Below, in pieces: positions 11,821 to 24,769 of a stretch of 64,000 nt of DNA. How positions within the stretch are numbered: the stretch's first letter is position 1; each line of letters begins with the position of its first letter. The notes under the pieces were generated by a model. It made no database searches and had not been told where the DNA came from. It saw nothing but the letters and a program-made list of their open reading frames with translations. A program made the translations under genes and the position numbers. The stretch is from Pegea sp. RAD2-039 (lineage: Eukaryota > Chordata > Thaliacea > Salpida > Salpidae): contig JAQGEQ010000354.1 in the NCBI GenBank assembly GCA_034620365.1, positions 1,116,001 through 1,180,000 of the forward strand. Reading direction: 5' to 3'.

Positions 11821-11887
11821 CACGTGATGTAACAGCACGTGACTCCTTTTTCTAATCATTTCTCTCGATTTAAATCTCTATAAATAG
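11821..11887 (+). promoter_or_regulatory. Paired E-boxes and TATA box
   Basis: Two CACGTG E-boxes (11821-11826 and 11836-11841) lie 15 bp apart, followed by TATAAATAG at 11879-11887 and a CRE-like ATGACGTG just downstream. The order and spacing fit a polymerase II core promoter with bHLH input. Downstream DNA has no ORF longer than a few codons but is GC-richer than background to about 12030. It contains the small hairpin TCACC-ACGA-GGTGA and a T-run (GATTTTTTTGG) near 12040. Confidence 0.35.
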
Positions 11888-14800
11888 CAAGCTCATGACG
11901 TGTCAGTCCTTTTGTCTCTTTCTCTCATGATGATCGTACGGGCTCTGTATTAAGTCGTAGATGTAGTTTGGGCGGTTGTATCACCACGAGGTGACTTTCG
12001 GGTGTAGATAATCTGAGGAAGGCTTAAATCAAAGTATGATTTTTTTGGTATATTTGAGAATGTATGTTTATAATGATACTGGTTGGGCAACTAATGATCC
12101 TAAATCTTTTTCTTTGCTTAAATAATTTTTTTATTCAGATTTATTTAAGATGTAGTGAAGAATGAGGCTGGTTTTTAGTTCTAGAAGCTGTAAGATTTCA
12201 TCTTAATTCTGTTTGTGGTGTTCTTGGAATACTCATGTAAAAGTTTTCTGAAGATTTCAGCCCAAGTTTTCAGCACCATTCAGAAAAAGGATTTATTTTT
12301 ATCATTTACAAGAAGCTTTTGTTTGAAGGAAATCATCCATTGGTTGATTTTCTATTATCTAATTTTTATAGTTTTTACTTTAATTCAATTTTTTATATAA
12401 TTTTTAGCGTTTAGGGGAATAAAGTTTCTTACTTTTTGGGCGTGGTTTTCAAGTTTATTAAATTGTAAAACTCTCTGACTTAAGGCAAAGAATGCTTACT
12501 ACCAATTTTATTCATTAATATTTTAAAATATCTTGAATGGTAGAATATGTATTTTACTAAAGATACTTAATATATAATATTAATTAAAATTAATAATTTT
12601 TATATTTTATTCAATATATTAGTCTCTGATTTCGACTAGGTTTCAGGTTGGTAAACCTATCATAATACTTATTAGTTTATAATTTTGTAGTCAGTTTATT
12701 AAAATTATTTAATACCGAAGTTTTAATGTAAAAATAAATTAAATATTCGTTATTAGAAGTAAAAATTCAAAATATGTTTGAGTTTACTCTTAAGAATTCT
12801 AGTTTATAATTTTTCACTTTTAAAAACTGAAATAAAACTGATTGTTACGGATCACCATTGATTCTGAGGCAGTGTAGTTAGCTAGTTGTCATGGTTATCA
12901 AAACGTTGCAATCCAATGTGACATCATGATCTTAAGGGCAACTGCTGACCACATTACCACTGAATCCATTGGGCCTCACATCTTTAAATGTTTTACTGCC
13001 TACAACCGAAGCCATTTTTTTAATGAATTTTGTTAAGTGTAGTACACCTACAAAGTAACGCAGGTTAAAGTACCGGACACCACTTTAAGTCATGTGCTGC
13101 CCGCAAGCTTTACTTGCTACAAATTAGTTTAAGTTGCTTAAAATTTCTGCAGTGTGTTTTTTAGTGATTTCAAACGTTTTTTTTTTAATAATTATAAATT
13201 ATTCTTTTGTAAGTACTAAAAATTTTGTAATTTTTCACTTCTAAGTTTTAAGGCTGAAATTTGTAGGATGAAACCAAAAAATTATCTTATTCCATTGAAG
13301 CTCCTCAAAATTTCAAGTAAAATCTTTTTTTCATCAGCTGCCTCTAAGATCTTAGGTTGGTCGTTTAAAAACAAATAGAAGAACCGCCAAAGCCCAACTG
13401 ATTTTCCAGCGCGAGAAGTCCACTGGAAATACTATGGGCGAACTGTTGTAACATCGGGCAAACAATAGCTTCTTCGTCTAACGAGTCTGAACCAGTGTTA
13501 ATTTTTTCTATCTAACCGTTAGTGTCTAGGAGAAACAAAAGGTTTTTCTTTATTTTTGCTTTGTTTGTACTTTTGCGCAACTTACTGTCCACATCAACTG
13601 ATACTCGCTGTAATGCTAACATCCTACCAGTTTACTACTACTTAGTAAGCGTTCGAAGGCTGGTTCAAGAGGTTTCAGCTTTTTATTGTTATTCTTCTTG
13701 ATGGTTGAGCTCCACAGCAACTCCAGTAAATGTTGGTCAAAACCGGAAGTCAGTTACTTATGGTAAATTTTAGTGATGTTGAATTTGTAGTATTTTTTTC
13801 TTGATTTATTGAATTCCTTTATTCGGTTTAAGCAGCATTTACAACGAATTTTTGACTCGAAAATCATTTTGAGAAAACTTTAGTAAAGCTGTGAGACGGT
13901 GACGCAATTTCTACTCCTGCACATACCAACCACTTTTCAGTGTACATCTGAATGGCAACGCCCGACCATTCTTGTCCACGTCATACGCTTGTGCCACTAA
14001 AAATAAGTCGAGATAAAGAGGAGATGTAAAATGGAATGTAGCGGTTTACTCTTGCGCTTCATACACAAGCTTTCAGCAACTGGTGAATGTTCCTATGATA
14101 AGGCTTCTTGGATGTATGTAACTGCTTAAGGTAAACCCATAATGAAAAAGGCGCTTTATTCATTACTACTTTCGTACTAAGTTTCTTGAATATTTAATGC
14201 CTGAACTGGCCTCTGAGTAAGGATGACATTTTATTTATTTGTGACGTGGCAGCTTCTCGAAGTTGAGAAATCTTCAATTTTATATCTGGTGCTTAGAAGC
14301 AGCCGCTTTAGCATTGCGTCATAGCTACAAATTGTTCATCAGCTTAACAGCTGCAACAGCAACCTTGTCACCAGTATCGTTGAGCAGTATATGTTTGCTG
14401 TTCTAGGTTAAATATTAACCAGCTTTCGAGGCAGTTGGCAAAACCATTATGGTAAAGTTACAACAGCTTTTCGGGACTCCTTGAAAACCTGCTTATCCAA
14501 TTAAATCTTGTAAGTTTTTTTTCGACTTTCATATTTATAAATTTTCTTTGCTAAAATCAGTACTTGAAGTATTTTTGCGTTTTACTTGAGTTTAAAATTG
14601 TTTTCAAGCTTTTGTTTCTCATTTTCACCCTAAGTAGTAACTTGAAACTGCATTCTAACTTTCAACACAATTTTGTGAGCAAGTACAAAAATTTTGCTTT
14701 TGTCAATTGATGTGAAACATTTTTTCGTAAAAAAATAACATTAGCCTCTTACGCTTCTAGTTTAAGGTAACCTTGCATAGCTAAAGTTGGTTTATAGTCT

Positions 14801-14952
14801 TGTCTATATTCGGGCGTAGCCAGTAATAAACAGGATATACTAGTCAACCAGAAAAGCGCGCGTGCTGAATTTAAACCGGTTCTCTCTTCTTTCTCTCTTT
14901 ATTCATATGCGCGGTATAGTGTTGTTGGAAACGTTTTTGCCTATCGCAGCTT

Positions 14953-15009
14953 GGCAGTGATTTCAAGTTAGCCCCCTGTTAAATGTATACAGGGATCTAC
15001 TTGACTGCC
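14953..15009 (+). repeat. Structured hairpin element, copy 1
   Basis: Nested complementary segments: GGCAGT with ACTGCC, CAAGT with ACTTG, and CCCTGT with ACAGGG, giving one long interrupted hairpin. A paralogous copy with different arm sequence lies 358 bp downstream. Confidence 0.4.
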
Positions 15010-15142
15010 CCGTTTCGCTGAGGCTTATGCATCAAATTTTTCTAAATAGAGTGGCTTGTTGATAATTATTTTTTTTTCGTAAGTGCTTGATTTTAGGCTT
15101 GTTTTTTTTCAAAGCTATATGAACTGAAGAAATACAATTTAA

Positions 15143-15206
15143 TGGCTATGATTGATGTTTAATGGCTCTTCACAAATTTAAAAAGAGCCATTGCCATCAA
15201 TCAGCC
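15143..15206. repeat. 64-nt inverted repeat (hairpin)
   Basis: The left arm from GGCTATGATTGATG to AATGGCTCTT pairs with the right arm AAGAGCCATT...CATCAATCAGCC across a loop of about 12 nt. The arms are about 24-27 nt with two small bulges. That size resembles a microRNA-type precursor or a very short MITE. Confidence 0.45.
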
Positions 15207-15310
15207 TTTCTATTGGACATATCATCACATTCAGTTCAAAGCTTTTGAACATCTTCTAGCCGCCTTTCGCAACTATTAAAACTTGTTTTTTCTAGATGGC
15301 TTCTTAATTT

Positions 15311-15363
15311 GGCAGTGATTTGAGTTTGTTGCCCTGTGTAATCCACCAACAGGGACTCAAATC
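15311..15363 (+). repeat. Structured hairpin element, copy 2
   Basis: It shares GGCAGTGATTT, CCCTGT and ACAGGGA with the element at 14953. Its arms are GATTTGAGT with ACTCAAATC (9 bp perfect) and CCCTGT with ACAGGG. Arm sequences differ from copy 1 on both sides of the stem, so pairing is kept while sequence changes. Confidence 0.4.
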
Positions 15364-15419
15364 CCTCCCTTATTAAGACGGCTTACTTGCAACGACTTGT
15401 TTATCGTCGTGAGTCTAAT

Positions 15420-16777
15420 AAAACTATAAAAGATGAACATTGTGTTAGTCTATAATATTAGTCCAATTACAGGTAATTTTTCTGTGACCAGTAGTTAGGA
15501 TAAATTATTAAGACTTTTTTTAACTGGTCAGACAACTTACCACTTATTTGTAACTTGGTCTAGGAAATACATGTCGTAGCTTAATTTATTTTGTTCTTCA
15601 GGGCAACTTTGTCACTATAGACTAAACCCTTTAAATTTATGTAGATATTCTTAGATTATCATTCATTCAAATAACAAATAAATGCTACTTTAACTTAGAA
15701 TTTAAATGCTAGGTTTTTTAAAGTTAAACGTTAAAGTTTTATGTTAAAGTTAAAGGACTTTAAAATAATAAACTGCGTTGGTATTTTGTTTATTATATTA
15801 CGCTAGGTTTAAAAAATTTTTGGAAAGCTGGGTAATAACGAAAAGTTCTTGAAATCTACATTTACTATAAACCACCAAACTAGTTAGTCAGACCTTCGTC
15901 AGTCCGCCTCTTTAAAAGCATTAGCATAACAGTGACAGATGAATAAATTGATTATTATCTTCCACCCACATTTAGATGCATCCACCTATATATTTCAAGT
16001 TTTACCTATGAACAGCTCTCTAAGAAATACCTCATTTAAAGTATTGCATTTCTCATTAATTAAAAACAAAAAATCGAGAATATTTTTTTAAATAAAAGCC
16101 TTGCTCAAGAGGAAGTCACTTGTTTGTATATATTAGCTTCAAATGCTTAAGTCTAAACAGTATGACTACCTTTCAGGCAAAAAAAAAGCTTGAAGAATTT
16201 AAGATTAGTTTTTGATTTATATTTCACTCATTGTAAACAAATAATTGCCCAGTTTGATTGAACTCTTTCAAATAAATCAAAATTTAGCCTTTTATATATT
16301 CAAGCCTTTTTAATGATATCATAAATTTCTCTTAGTTGAGAGTATTTGATTTTTTGATCTTTTAAGTATAGGCAGTTATATGAATTTTAGAGATAAACGT
16401 TTGTTAAAATGTGTTTCTAGTAAACTGTCATCGAACAGCAAAGCATCTGTCTTAGTAATATCGTGAAACTTTTTGAATAGTCACCAAATTTATTAAGTGC
16501 ATAATGATCGTATACGTGTGATTTTATGGTGTGCATTCAAGAAATATTTATATTTTATTGCTTTCATAACATTAATCGAAAATTTGTTTATTTTATGATT
16601 TGAAATAAAAAACGATTTTCTTTTTCTTTTGTTCTGTTTTCTGATTTTTTTGATGGATAAATATGAACGGTTAGAAATTAACATTAAGAAACATTCAACA
16701 ACTTTTTTTAAGATCGAAATTTTGAATAAGAAAATTTTTTAGAACAATTTTTGAGGAGAATTCAGTTTAGTAGAATC
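15420..16777. other. AT-rich intergenic DNA downstream of GCC1
   Basis: No supported gene. TTTATT-type sequences near 16550-16590 could serve as poly(A) signals for the minus-strand GCC1 gene. Confidence 0.4.
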
Positions 16778-19700
16778 TCAGCACCCGACTCCAACTTTTA
16801 ATTTTTCATCCGGACTAAACTGAAGAATCGTTGCTATGACAATCACCATCTTGTGACGAGCCGTCTGCTCATTAGTTGTAAGATATTGAAAGATGACATT
16901 CTTTAAGTACTCTATATTTGCGTTTTGTCGAGATCTGAAGAGACTTACTATTAAGAAGTAAAGATTAAGATTTTAAAATCAATTTACCTGCTCCTATCTT
17001 CATCTTCTAGTTTGTACTTCAGCTTTTCAACTTCATTTGCATATTCTGCTTTTCTGTATAAGTTTTATCGAATTGTGTCTTGGTTAATAGAATTGAATAT
17101 TTAATAAATATTCTAATTTAAGTTTTTCTAGTTATCAACTCAAACATAGAGAGTTTAAATAAGCAAAAAGATAAAAACTAAGATTCAATTTTATAAAAGT
17201 AACCATTGGGCTCAAAGACTATTAGTAAACAAAATATAATATTCAATTTGCTACATCTTAATGTTTCAACCCATATTTACTAGTTTCACTTTTTCTTTTA
17301 ACCTGTTAGCGATATGATTATTTCTATCTCAAAGTTTGAGATGAAAATTTAGCATAGAAAATTCAAAATGAGAAAACTCCGGAAAAGACAAAGTTGTAAA
17401 AGCTTATAAAAAATTTAAGTATGTTAGTAGAATACTAGCTAAAAATAAGTTCAAAATAAAGTGGCAGTAACTTGCAAAGAACCTGGTTATAAGCTGCTCA
17501 TGAAGACTTTTGATTTGCTTCTCTAAGGACTTTTTATCTTTTCTTATCGAATTGATAGTGACGTCTTTTCGAGCAAGCTGTTCTATGTTATGCAACAACT
17601 TCACTTCAGCTTTCTATAAAATTGAATCAAATTTATTGAAATAAAAATGTAAATTTGAAACAAATTACTTTCTGTAGAAAATTGTTTAAACTTTCTCCAG
17701 TTGAATCAAACGAACCAGCAGATCTCAAAGTAGAAAAACTTTCATCGTTTCCTGAGCTAGAAAACAAATTTCCTTTTTAGTTACAAATGATATAGAAATG
17801 TTATAAAGTAAAATTCGAGCTTTTATTGCAAGCAGTATCATTTCTAAACATTTAATTTGTTTATTAGAATCTCTTGAAGCAGCATACTATTCATGACTAG
17901 GTCAAAATAGGAGCTAGTGCCATAAATTCGATTTTGATCTCTTATTTCACCCCATAAACTTCTCTGTAGTTTAACATGATGAAAGTTATTAAAATTCTGC
18001 ATTACCCAAACTTATCTCATAATTGTCATTCAGTCTTACTTCAGCGGCATGATAAGAATGAATTTTTATCAGTTGAAATATTGACAACTGATAAACGTTT
18101 CAGTCAAAAACTTTATTGATAGATTTTACATCTCATAAAATGTATCAATCCACCTTTGGTGAAAACCCCGTGTAAGAAGAATTGTAATAAAAAATCTATT
18201 TAAAGTGGATTTTTTTAACTATCACAAACAATTTTGATTTAGAATCATATTTTTTTGAAAATTTTCACGTTTTACAGAAAACAGTCGTCTATTAGGGATA
18301 TTTTTCACATTCTGTTGCTCACTCATCACTTTAAGAGTTCTCTGTTACATGAGTAAACAACAATTACAAGATTTTCACTGAAATAAAGAAAGTTAATTCT
18401 TTTCGATTCAAATTCTTTAAAAACTTTCCAGTAAAAGCTACAATGAGTTGAAAACATTTGTTATATAAACAACTTAAAGTAATTAACAAATATTGTTGGC
18501 AGGAACAAAGTCAAATTTCTAGACTTTTTTAGTCTTCAGTAAAAATATTTGGTAAAAAAAAGGTTGGAAGAAGAACTTAAAACGGAAGTAGACAAAGATA
18601 GACTCAAATTGATGAGCAAATGTGATACAAACCACTAACAAGTTGAGAACAAAAGTTAGAAAGGTCAGAACTTGATGGACACATCGTAATTATCAAATAT
18701 AGGCAGTTGACTATAAGAAACATCTTTTTCAAAAATAGTTAAAAACAAGAAGCAAAAAAACAAATAAAAATCTTGAAAGGTCATATTACTGCATTCATCA
18801 TCACGTTAAATAGGATAAACAATTGAAAAAAACACACTGGCAAGGTATTATAAGCTAAAGAGATAAAAACCAGGTTATAAAAGCAAACAGAATTGGTGAT
18901 AGAACCAAATAAACCAACAAAATTTGAATTTTAATAAACTCGATATAATTGATTATTTTAGATTATAGCAAATTGATGATAAAAATAATCAAGAAAATAA
19001 AATCTTTTATTTATCAAGTATATATTCGAAGAATATTTCAAAATGTTACAAAAAAATAAATATTTAACAAAAATCAATAACTAAAATATTGACCAAAAAA
19101 GACTTTTCGGAGGATGGTGATCTATTAATGTCTTTCTAATAGAAGATAGAGAAAGTATCGAATTTTGATTCTGATAATAATTAGAAGTGACAGCGGTGAA
19201 AACAAATTAAAACTTACCTTAAACCCAGTCTTGCTTGTAATGATTTGATTTCTTTGTCCTTATCCACTAATATATGAACTGTTCTATCTCGCTGAAGCCG
19301 GATTTCTCGTTCCATTCCGTCTATTTGTTGTTTACTTTCCTCTTTTATCGACATCAATCTCTTTTCAAAGCGATTTATTTCTTCGTCAATCAAATATTTC
19401 TGTTGCTCCGTCTGCAAAATCAACTGATTTCAATTCTTCTTTTAAACTTTTTGATATTTTAAAGAAGAGTAAAAGGTCTGCTGCGGCCGAGAACAGAACT
19501 GCGCCCGGCTAGCGTCGTAGAAGCTGCCAGAGTGACACTGAGTACAGTGACGGCTTTAAACTCAGAGTTTTTGCGTCTTCTAGAAGTGTTGACACTGACC
19601 AGGCTAACAAGGCCCTTCTACCCGGGCTTTTAATGGACTTGTCACAAACATGTGTCCACCTGGGCTCGAACTCGAGACCTTTTGCATGTCAGGCGGATGT

Positions 19701-22700
19701 GATAATCGGTACACTACAGAGAATGTGACAGGATGCAAAAATGAGGTTGATTGATTTTCAAATTGTTGGAAAGATTAAACAAAAACTTTGCTTACAAAAG
19801 CCAAGTAATAACATATGAAGTGTAAACAGATATTTATCGAATAATATTTAATATCTTAGATGTTTTGCACAAAGTAAAACTATTACAGGATCTTATCAAT
19901 ATTTGATATAATAATTTGGTAATAACAATCGTATTAAACATTCAATAATGACAAATATTTAAATTGAATTGCTGAGTTAGAAATTGTTGAATAATCTCGT
20001 TCAAATTGTGAGATTAAGAAGTGATAACAGCGCCACCAAGTGGTACTCATCATAATCAGGTGATTTACTAAAGTTGTTGGGTTAGTGTTAAAAAAACAAA
20101 AAAAAAACTTTAGTCAGCGTGAAAGAAATTAATGAAATTGAGAAGCTTTCTTAATTTTAATATTTTTTTATTAAAAAAGAACTTTGTAAAAATTTAGAAG
20201 AAATATTTTTATTTGTTAGAAATTTGATAGATAATTGAAGTAGATAAAATGGTTGAAAGTGAAAATATTTGAAAATATCAAATTAAAAGTTATTTACAAA
20301 ATAGAAGATATTAAAGAATAAAAAATTATTTATAATAACATTTAAACTTTTGATTTTTAAAAATTAGTTTTTCTAAAGATCAGATTTGATAAAAATAAAT
20401 TTATTTATTGAAATTTTGAATCAATTCATATTTAAGTTTTGAAAATTGAAATATTTAAAATAACTTTTAAAAGATTAAAATTTATATTATAAACCAATTT
20501 ATATATATTTATAAATAAACTTTTAAAATATATATTGATTGATTTAAAGCAATTTCTCCAAATAAACTATCTATAGATAATCATGCATTTAATGAATAAA
20601 TATTTATTATAACAGATATACCAAATACATATAAATATAACCAAAATAGATATATAAAAGCTTTCAAGTAAAAAATCTTTTTAAGTATCAACCAATTCTA
20701 CTCACAAATTAACCAATAAAGTGATACTCTAAATTTATTTATATTGTAAGAGACTTACTAAGATCATTCAATAAATTTGATGATAAATAAATGCAAATAT
20801 CTGAGATATAAATGAGTCAAGTTTTACTGAAGTAGTTTTTGTTGGTTTGATTAAAAAGTATTAAATATCAATTTTAAGAAGTCTTTAACAAAATTAAAGC
20901 AGTAACTTCATGTTAATCTCAGCTTCAATTACATGATCACAAGCAGAAAGAATAAAACCAAAATTATCTTTTAGTTATTATGTTTATAAATGAAAAAATT
21001 TTCAATTAATTTATAATATATCAATTTTGTTGATTGTAAAAATTAAAAGTGTAGTTGTGATATAAATGAGAATCCCATAAAGTCTATCACCACTAAATAG
21101 ACTTTTAGAGTTTTAAATCTTGTTAAACTAAGTTGTGGAAGTTCTTTTTTTATATTTGTAAGATCACAGAGGATATTTTCAATTAATCAGTTACAAATGA
21201 AGATGTAGCTTTAAGAGTATTTAAACAAATCTTTTCACATAGTACATGCCAGGGTCTATGATCATTTTTACCGGATTAGTGATCTGACTAGTTACTATGA
21301 GTCAAATGTGAGATGCTATAGAGGATGTGAATAAGCTGATGCTTATGTAAGATGTGGGAATAATAGATCTTAACTTCCTGGATCTCAAATCAGTATATGG
21401 ATCACAAAAGTGATCTGTTTTTTGAGACATCTTTTTTGGTATATTTATAGAAACTTACCGAATAATCGAGCTTCTGTTGAAGATGATTACATTTTTCACG
21501 GAGATTGCTAATCACTTCTCTACTATCCATCAATTTAATCTTCATCTCCTCCACTTTACTCTGACATCCTCCTTTCATATTCTCCAGAAGACTTTTTGTC
21601 TAAAAATCAACAAAAAGAGTAAAATCAAGATGCAAGATGTAGACTTTGGACCTTTTGTTCTTCAATTTCTTTTTTCAATGAGACAAGTTGATTTTGAAGA
21701 GCCAAATAAGCATCTTTGTAATCTTCATCTTCTGCAAGACACAAAATCATCATTCTAAATTTACCAACATCCAAAACTAACAAACCTGGAACAGGAGTTG
21801 AATTTGTGTAGTTCTTCATCTGATCAGAGTCTCCTGCATCCACTGATAAGCTCTTCAGATGCAAGTTCTCGCTCTCAATCTGAGCATTCCTCTCTTGAAG
21901 CTTCCTGAGCAACATCATCAAAAACTGCTCAGTCATCCAAGAAAAACTACCGGATGAGGAGCTGATCCTGATGCCTTGATCTTTCACTTGCTCCCAGCTT
22001 TTCGGCAAAGATCAAGATCTTTTCTTCTAGATCACTGATGCGGGTTCCATCCCAATTTCTTGCATCATCAAGGCGCTGTTGAAGTTCTAGCATCTTCATT
22101 TGCTCTTTTTCTAACTCAGATTGTCGCGAATTCTACAGATCAACAAGTAAATGAGAGTGGAAGTGGTCATGGGCCGGACACTAACCGTAATTTCTCGAAT
22201 TTCCTTCTTTAAGACTGCCACTTCTGGTGATGGAGCATCTGCTTGTGTCTGAACTGATTTCAATTTGATCTCTAGATCTTTGATTTCATCTTTTAGCTGT
22301 TGGATCAATTTTTTTAGATCGCTATTCGAATTCATCTGCTTCTCGAAGAATTTGTTTTTGTTTTTGAGTTCTTTCACCTGAAAAATACTTTTCAAATCAT
22401 TTTGTTGCTTGATTTTTAAAAACTAGTTTGGAAATCATGCAATACTTGTGATTGAAGCGATGAGGTTCTCGCTTTTTCTTCGTTTAGCAGCTTCTGTATC
22501 TCACGAAGCATTAAAGAGCTTGAAGATTCGTTTTTATCAAATTTTGATCTTTCTTCATTCATCTTTGTTTTAAGCTGCCAAAAAAAATGTTGAAAAATTT
22601 TAATTAAAGCTTCATCCACCAATCAAAAGTTAAACTGTTCGCTGACTAAATTACATTTCTAAATTAGCCTTCGTCTGAAAGATGTTTTGAGAGACAGGTT

Positions 22701-24769
22701 TGGTTTCCTTCTTAGTTACTAAAAGTATTAATCTGATTTAAAAAAGTGTTTCATGATAAATTGAACTTTCAAATACTTTTAGAGTTCAAATCATCAGTTA
22801 CAACAGAAGTTTTTGAGAGAAATCATAAAAAACGGTTTCAAGGATCTGATTAACTTTTAAATAATTAAAATCAGAAGATTTACAATGAAATCGAATCACA
22901 GCATAGATGTCAGGGAAAGAAGTATATATAAAAGGAAGATTAACTTTAGTTTAGTAGAAAAATCTGACTGACCAAGCTCTGATCTTTGCGTTTGTCGTAA
23001 AAGACCTTTTGTGACTTGTTCCGAATTTGTTAGATCATCATTCTGTTATGATGATGCTTTTTAGGGAGATTTTTTTCTATTTTCAATTATTTATAAATTT
23101 TATTGAAGTTAATTTTTGAAGAAAAGGTATTTTGTGAAGAACTTAAATGGAATAAAAACAAAATAGAAATATGAATTTATAAATTTAAACCAAAAATAAA
23201 TGTGAAATGGAAACATACTTGTAACATCTCTTCTTCATTTTGTAACATTTTTCTTTCTAAAGAAGCTTTTTCATTTTTCCAAATTGTTCTTTGGCTTTCA
23301 TGTTCTTGCTGCAAAATTTAAGATAATTGAATAAAATTGCAACCACAAAACAAATTGTAGTGAATATATAGTAAAGTGCCCCGCGACCACCAGATGTTTA
23401 GTGTGACGAAAGGCTGAAGATCAAAAGCCTGCCTTGAGGGCTGAGTCAATCTCAAGCAAGATTTTAAGACTTTAGTTTGTTTATCTATTATATTTGAAAA
23501 TATTCAACATGCAAGTAAAGTTGTGTATCTTTAGTAGATTACTTTTGGATAGTGTTGTTTTGAAACTTATCGATTTGTTTTTTATTCATTTGATTTTATT
23601 TCGAATTGTACAAAGAAACAATTGAAAAAGGTTGCAAAAGAATTATGTAAAAAGATAGTTGATGGTAAATAGAGACATTATAATTTATTATAAATTTGGT
23701 GCAATTTATATTCATTTCCTATGACAAATTTCCAATGATTTAGTTATAAGGAGAATAAGTATGAAAAGAAATTCATTAAAAAGAATCTATTCACACGTCA
23801 AAGGTTAGTTTTCCTGGTTTGTTGTACAGAGATAAGTTTTTTTTATTTAAATTTCTTTTCAATTTTGGATATTACAGAAAATTTGAAACATTTTCTCTAC
23901 CTTAAGATTGTTGGATGGATATTAGAAGAGGTATTTACCTGACTAAAAATTATTGGCCATTTTTGTAATGTTACAATTAGTTAAAACAAAATTCACCTTA
24001 TTTCTTTTCTTCTCTGCTTGGAACGCCATCACAATTTTATTTTTTTCATCTGACATGGTTGATAAAGATAAAGTTAGTGTCAATAATTGTGATCTCAGTT
24101 GAGAAGGATCATTTGTTGAAGTAGTAGCTTCATCTAAAGTACAAAACGTCCAAATTTGTTACAAATCTACTAATTACACTAACTTTGAGATTTATCTTCA
24201 GAATCCTCTGTTTGTAAATCGTTTTCAGTTTTGTTTTCTGAGTTCTGAAAACAAATATTATAAATTTTTGAGTTAATTTATAGTTAGAATTAAACTTTAT
24301 AAAATTGAATTTTTAATGACACTTTTAAATTATTATTTTTTATCATGTCTTGTAAACTTGAGTAGACTTTCAATATCGAAATTAATCAGCTGAAGTTGGA
24401 ATGCTTAAAAATAATCATCGTAATTTTATAAGAATTTACTAACATCTGAAGATGGAGGTTTATCTAATGTCAAAGCTTTCATACTTTTCTCCAAAGCTTC
24501 TTTTTCATTTTGTAAACTTTTATAAGCTTCAACTAAATCTGAAGAAAAATATATAAATAAAATCTTATTAAAAATATTTAAAAGTTTTTAAATTTCATAA
24601 TTATTAAACGACATATAATAATCGTATCAATTAATAAAAACTCATTTAAAGTAACAAAATAATTAAATTTTATTTATTTACCTCTAAACCTTCCTTCATA
24701 TCTTTGAAGTTGTTCTTTCTGTTTTGAGATTGTTTGGTTCAGTTCTTCATTACGATTGAATTTAAACAT
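16778..24769 (-). CDS. GCC1: GRIP-domain golgin, GCC1 (GCC88) type
   Basis: Sixteen exons in transcript order: 24769-24682, 24538-24444, 24244-24184, 24133-23997, 23308-23219, 22574-22446, 22377-22186, 22132-21951, 21904-21786, 21731-21652, 21599-21459, 19411-19218, 17756-17669, 17613-17483, 17053-16988, 16934-16778. All phases match; 649 aa (human GCC1 775). The N terminus (QLQRYEGRFRDLVEAYKSLQ then EKEALEKSM) matches the GCC1 start, the middle is almost all coiled coil, and the last 51 residues are a GRIP domain (IEYLKNVIFQYL ... VIVIATILQFSPDEKLKV) with the key Tyr. The family is recruited by Arl1 to the trans-Golgi and tethers endosome-derived carriers. Several introns are 46-55 nt. The 46-nt intron 21905-21950 is needed to keep frame (LLI/R/KLQERN). 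GCC2 is the alternative; the N terminus favours GCC1. Confidence 0.9.
19475..19731 (-). mobile_element. tRNA-derived SINE, copy A (in GCC1 intron)
   Basis: On the minus strand the head (19731 to about 19656) is tRNA-like: A box TGTAGTGTACCGATTATC, anticodon-loop region CGCCTGACATGC, B box GAGTTCGAGCCC, and a closing GGTGGACACA. The arrangement resembles tRNA-Val, whose anticodon would read GAC. A tRNA-unrelated body of about 180 bp follows, shared with 35977-36245 on the plus strand. It lies in the 1.8-kb GCC1 intron between exons 11 and 12. Confidence 0.75.

Larger units (their letters stand above)
12640..15420. other. GC-richer block of unknown nature
   Basis: Markedly less AT-rich than both flanks, with no sustained ORF on either strand. 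It looks like an old mobile element or a cluster of them, but I could not match reverse transcriptase, integrase or transposase motifs. It contains the hairpin elements listed at 14953, 15143 and 15317. Confidence 0.3.

Noticed and set aside
11939..12040. Possible U11-like or C/D snoRNA identity
   Set aside because: Short motif resemblances only; the terminal stem and conserved 5' end do not fit, so it is reported as an unidentified structured segment.
12215..12400. 61-codon ORF starting at GTG
   Set aside because: Hydrophobic and T-rich, no ATG start, no splice sites; expected by chance.
15027..15040. GAGGCTTATGCAT similarity to a U1 snRNA segment
   Set aside because: A 12-of-13 match is expected by chance at this scale, and the rest of U1 is absent.
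21477..21758. 93-codon plus-strand ORF
   Set aside because: Antisense shadow of GCC1 exons and the intron between them.
21905..21950. Apparent frameshift within GCC1
   Set aside because: A 46-nt GT-AG intron with a pyrimidine-rich interior restores the frame (LLI-R-KLQERN), consistent with other very short introns here.
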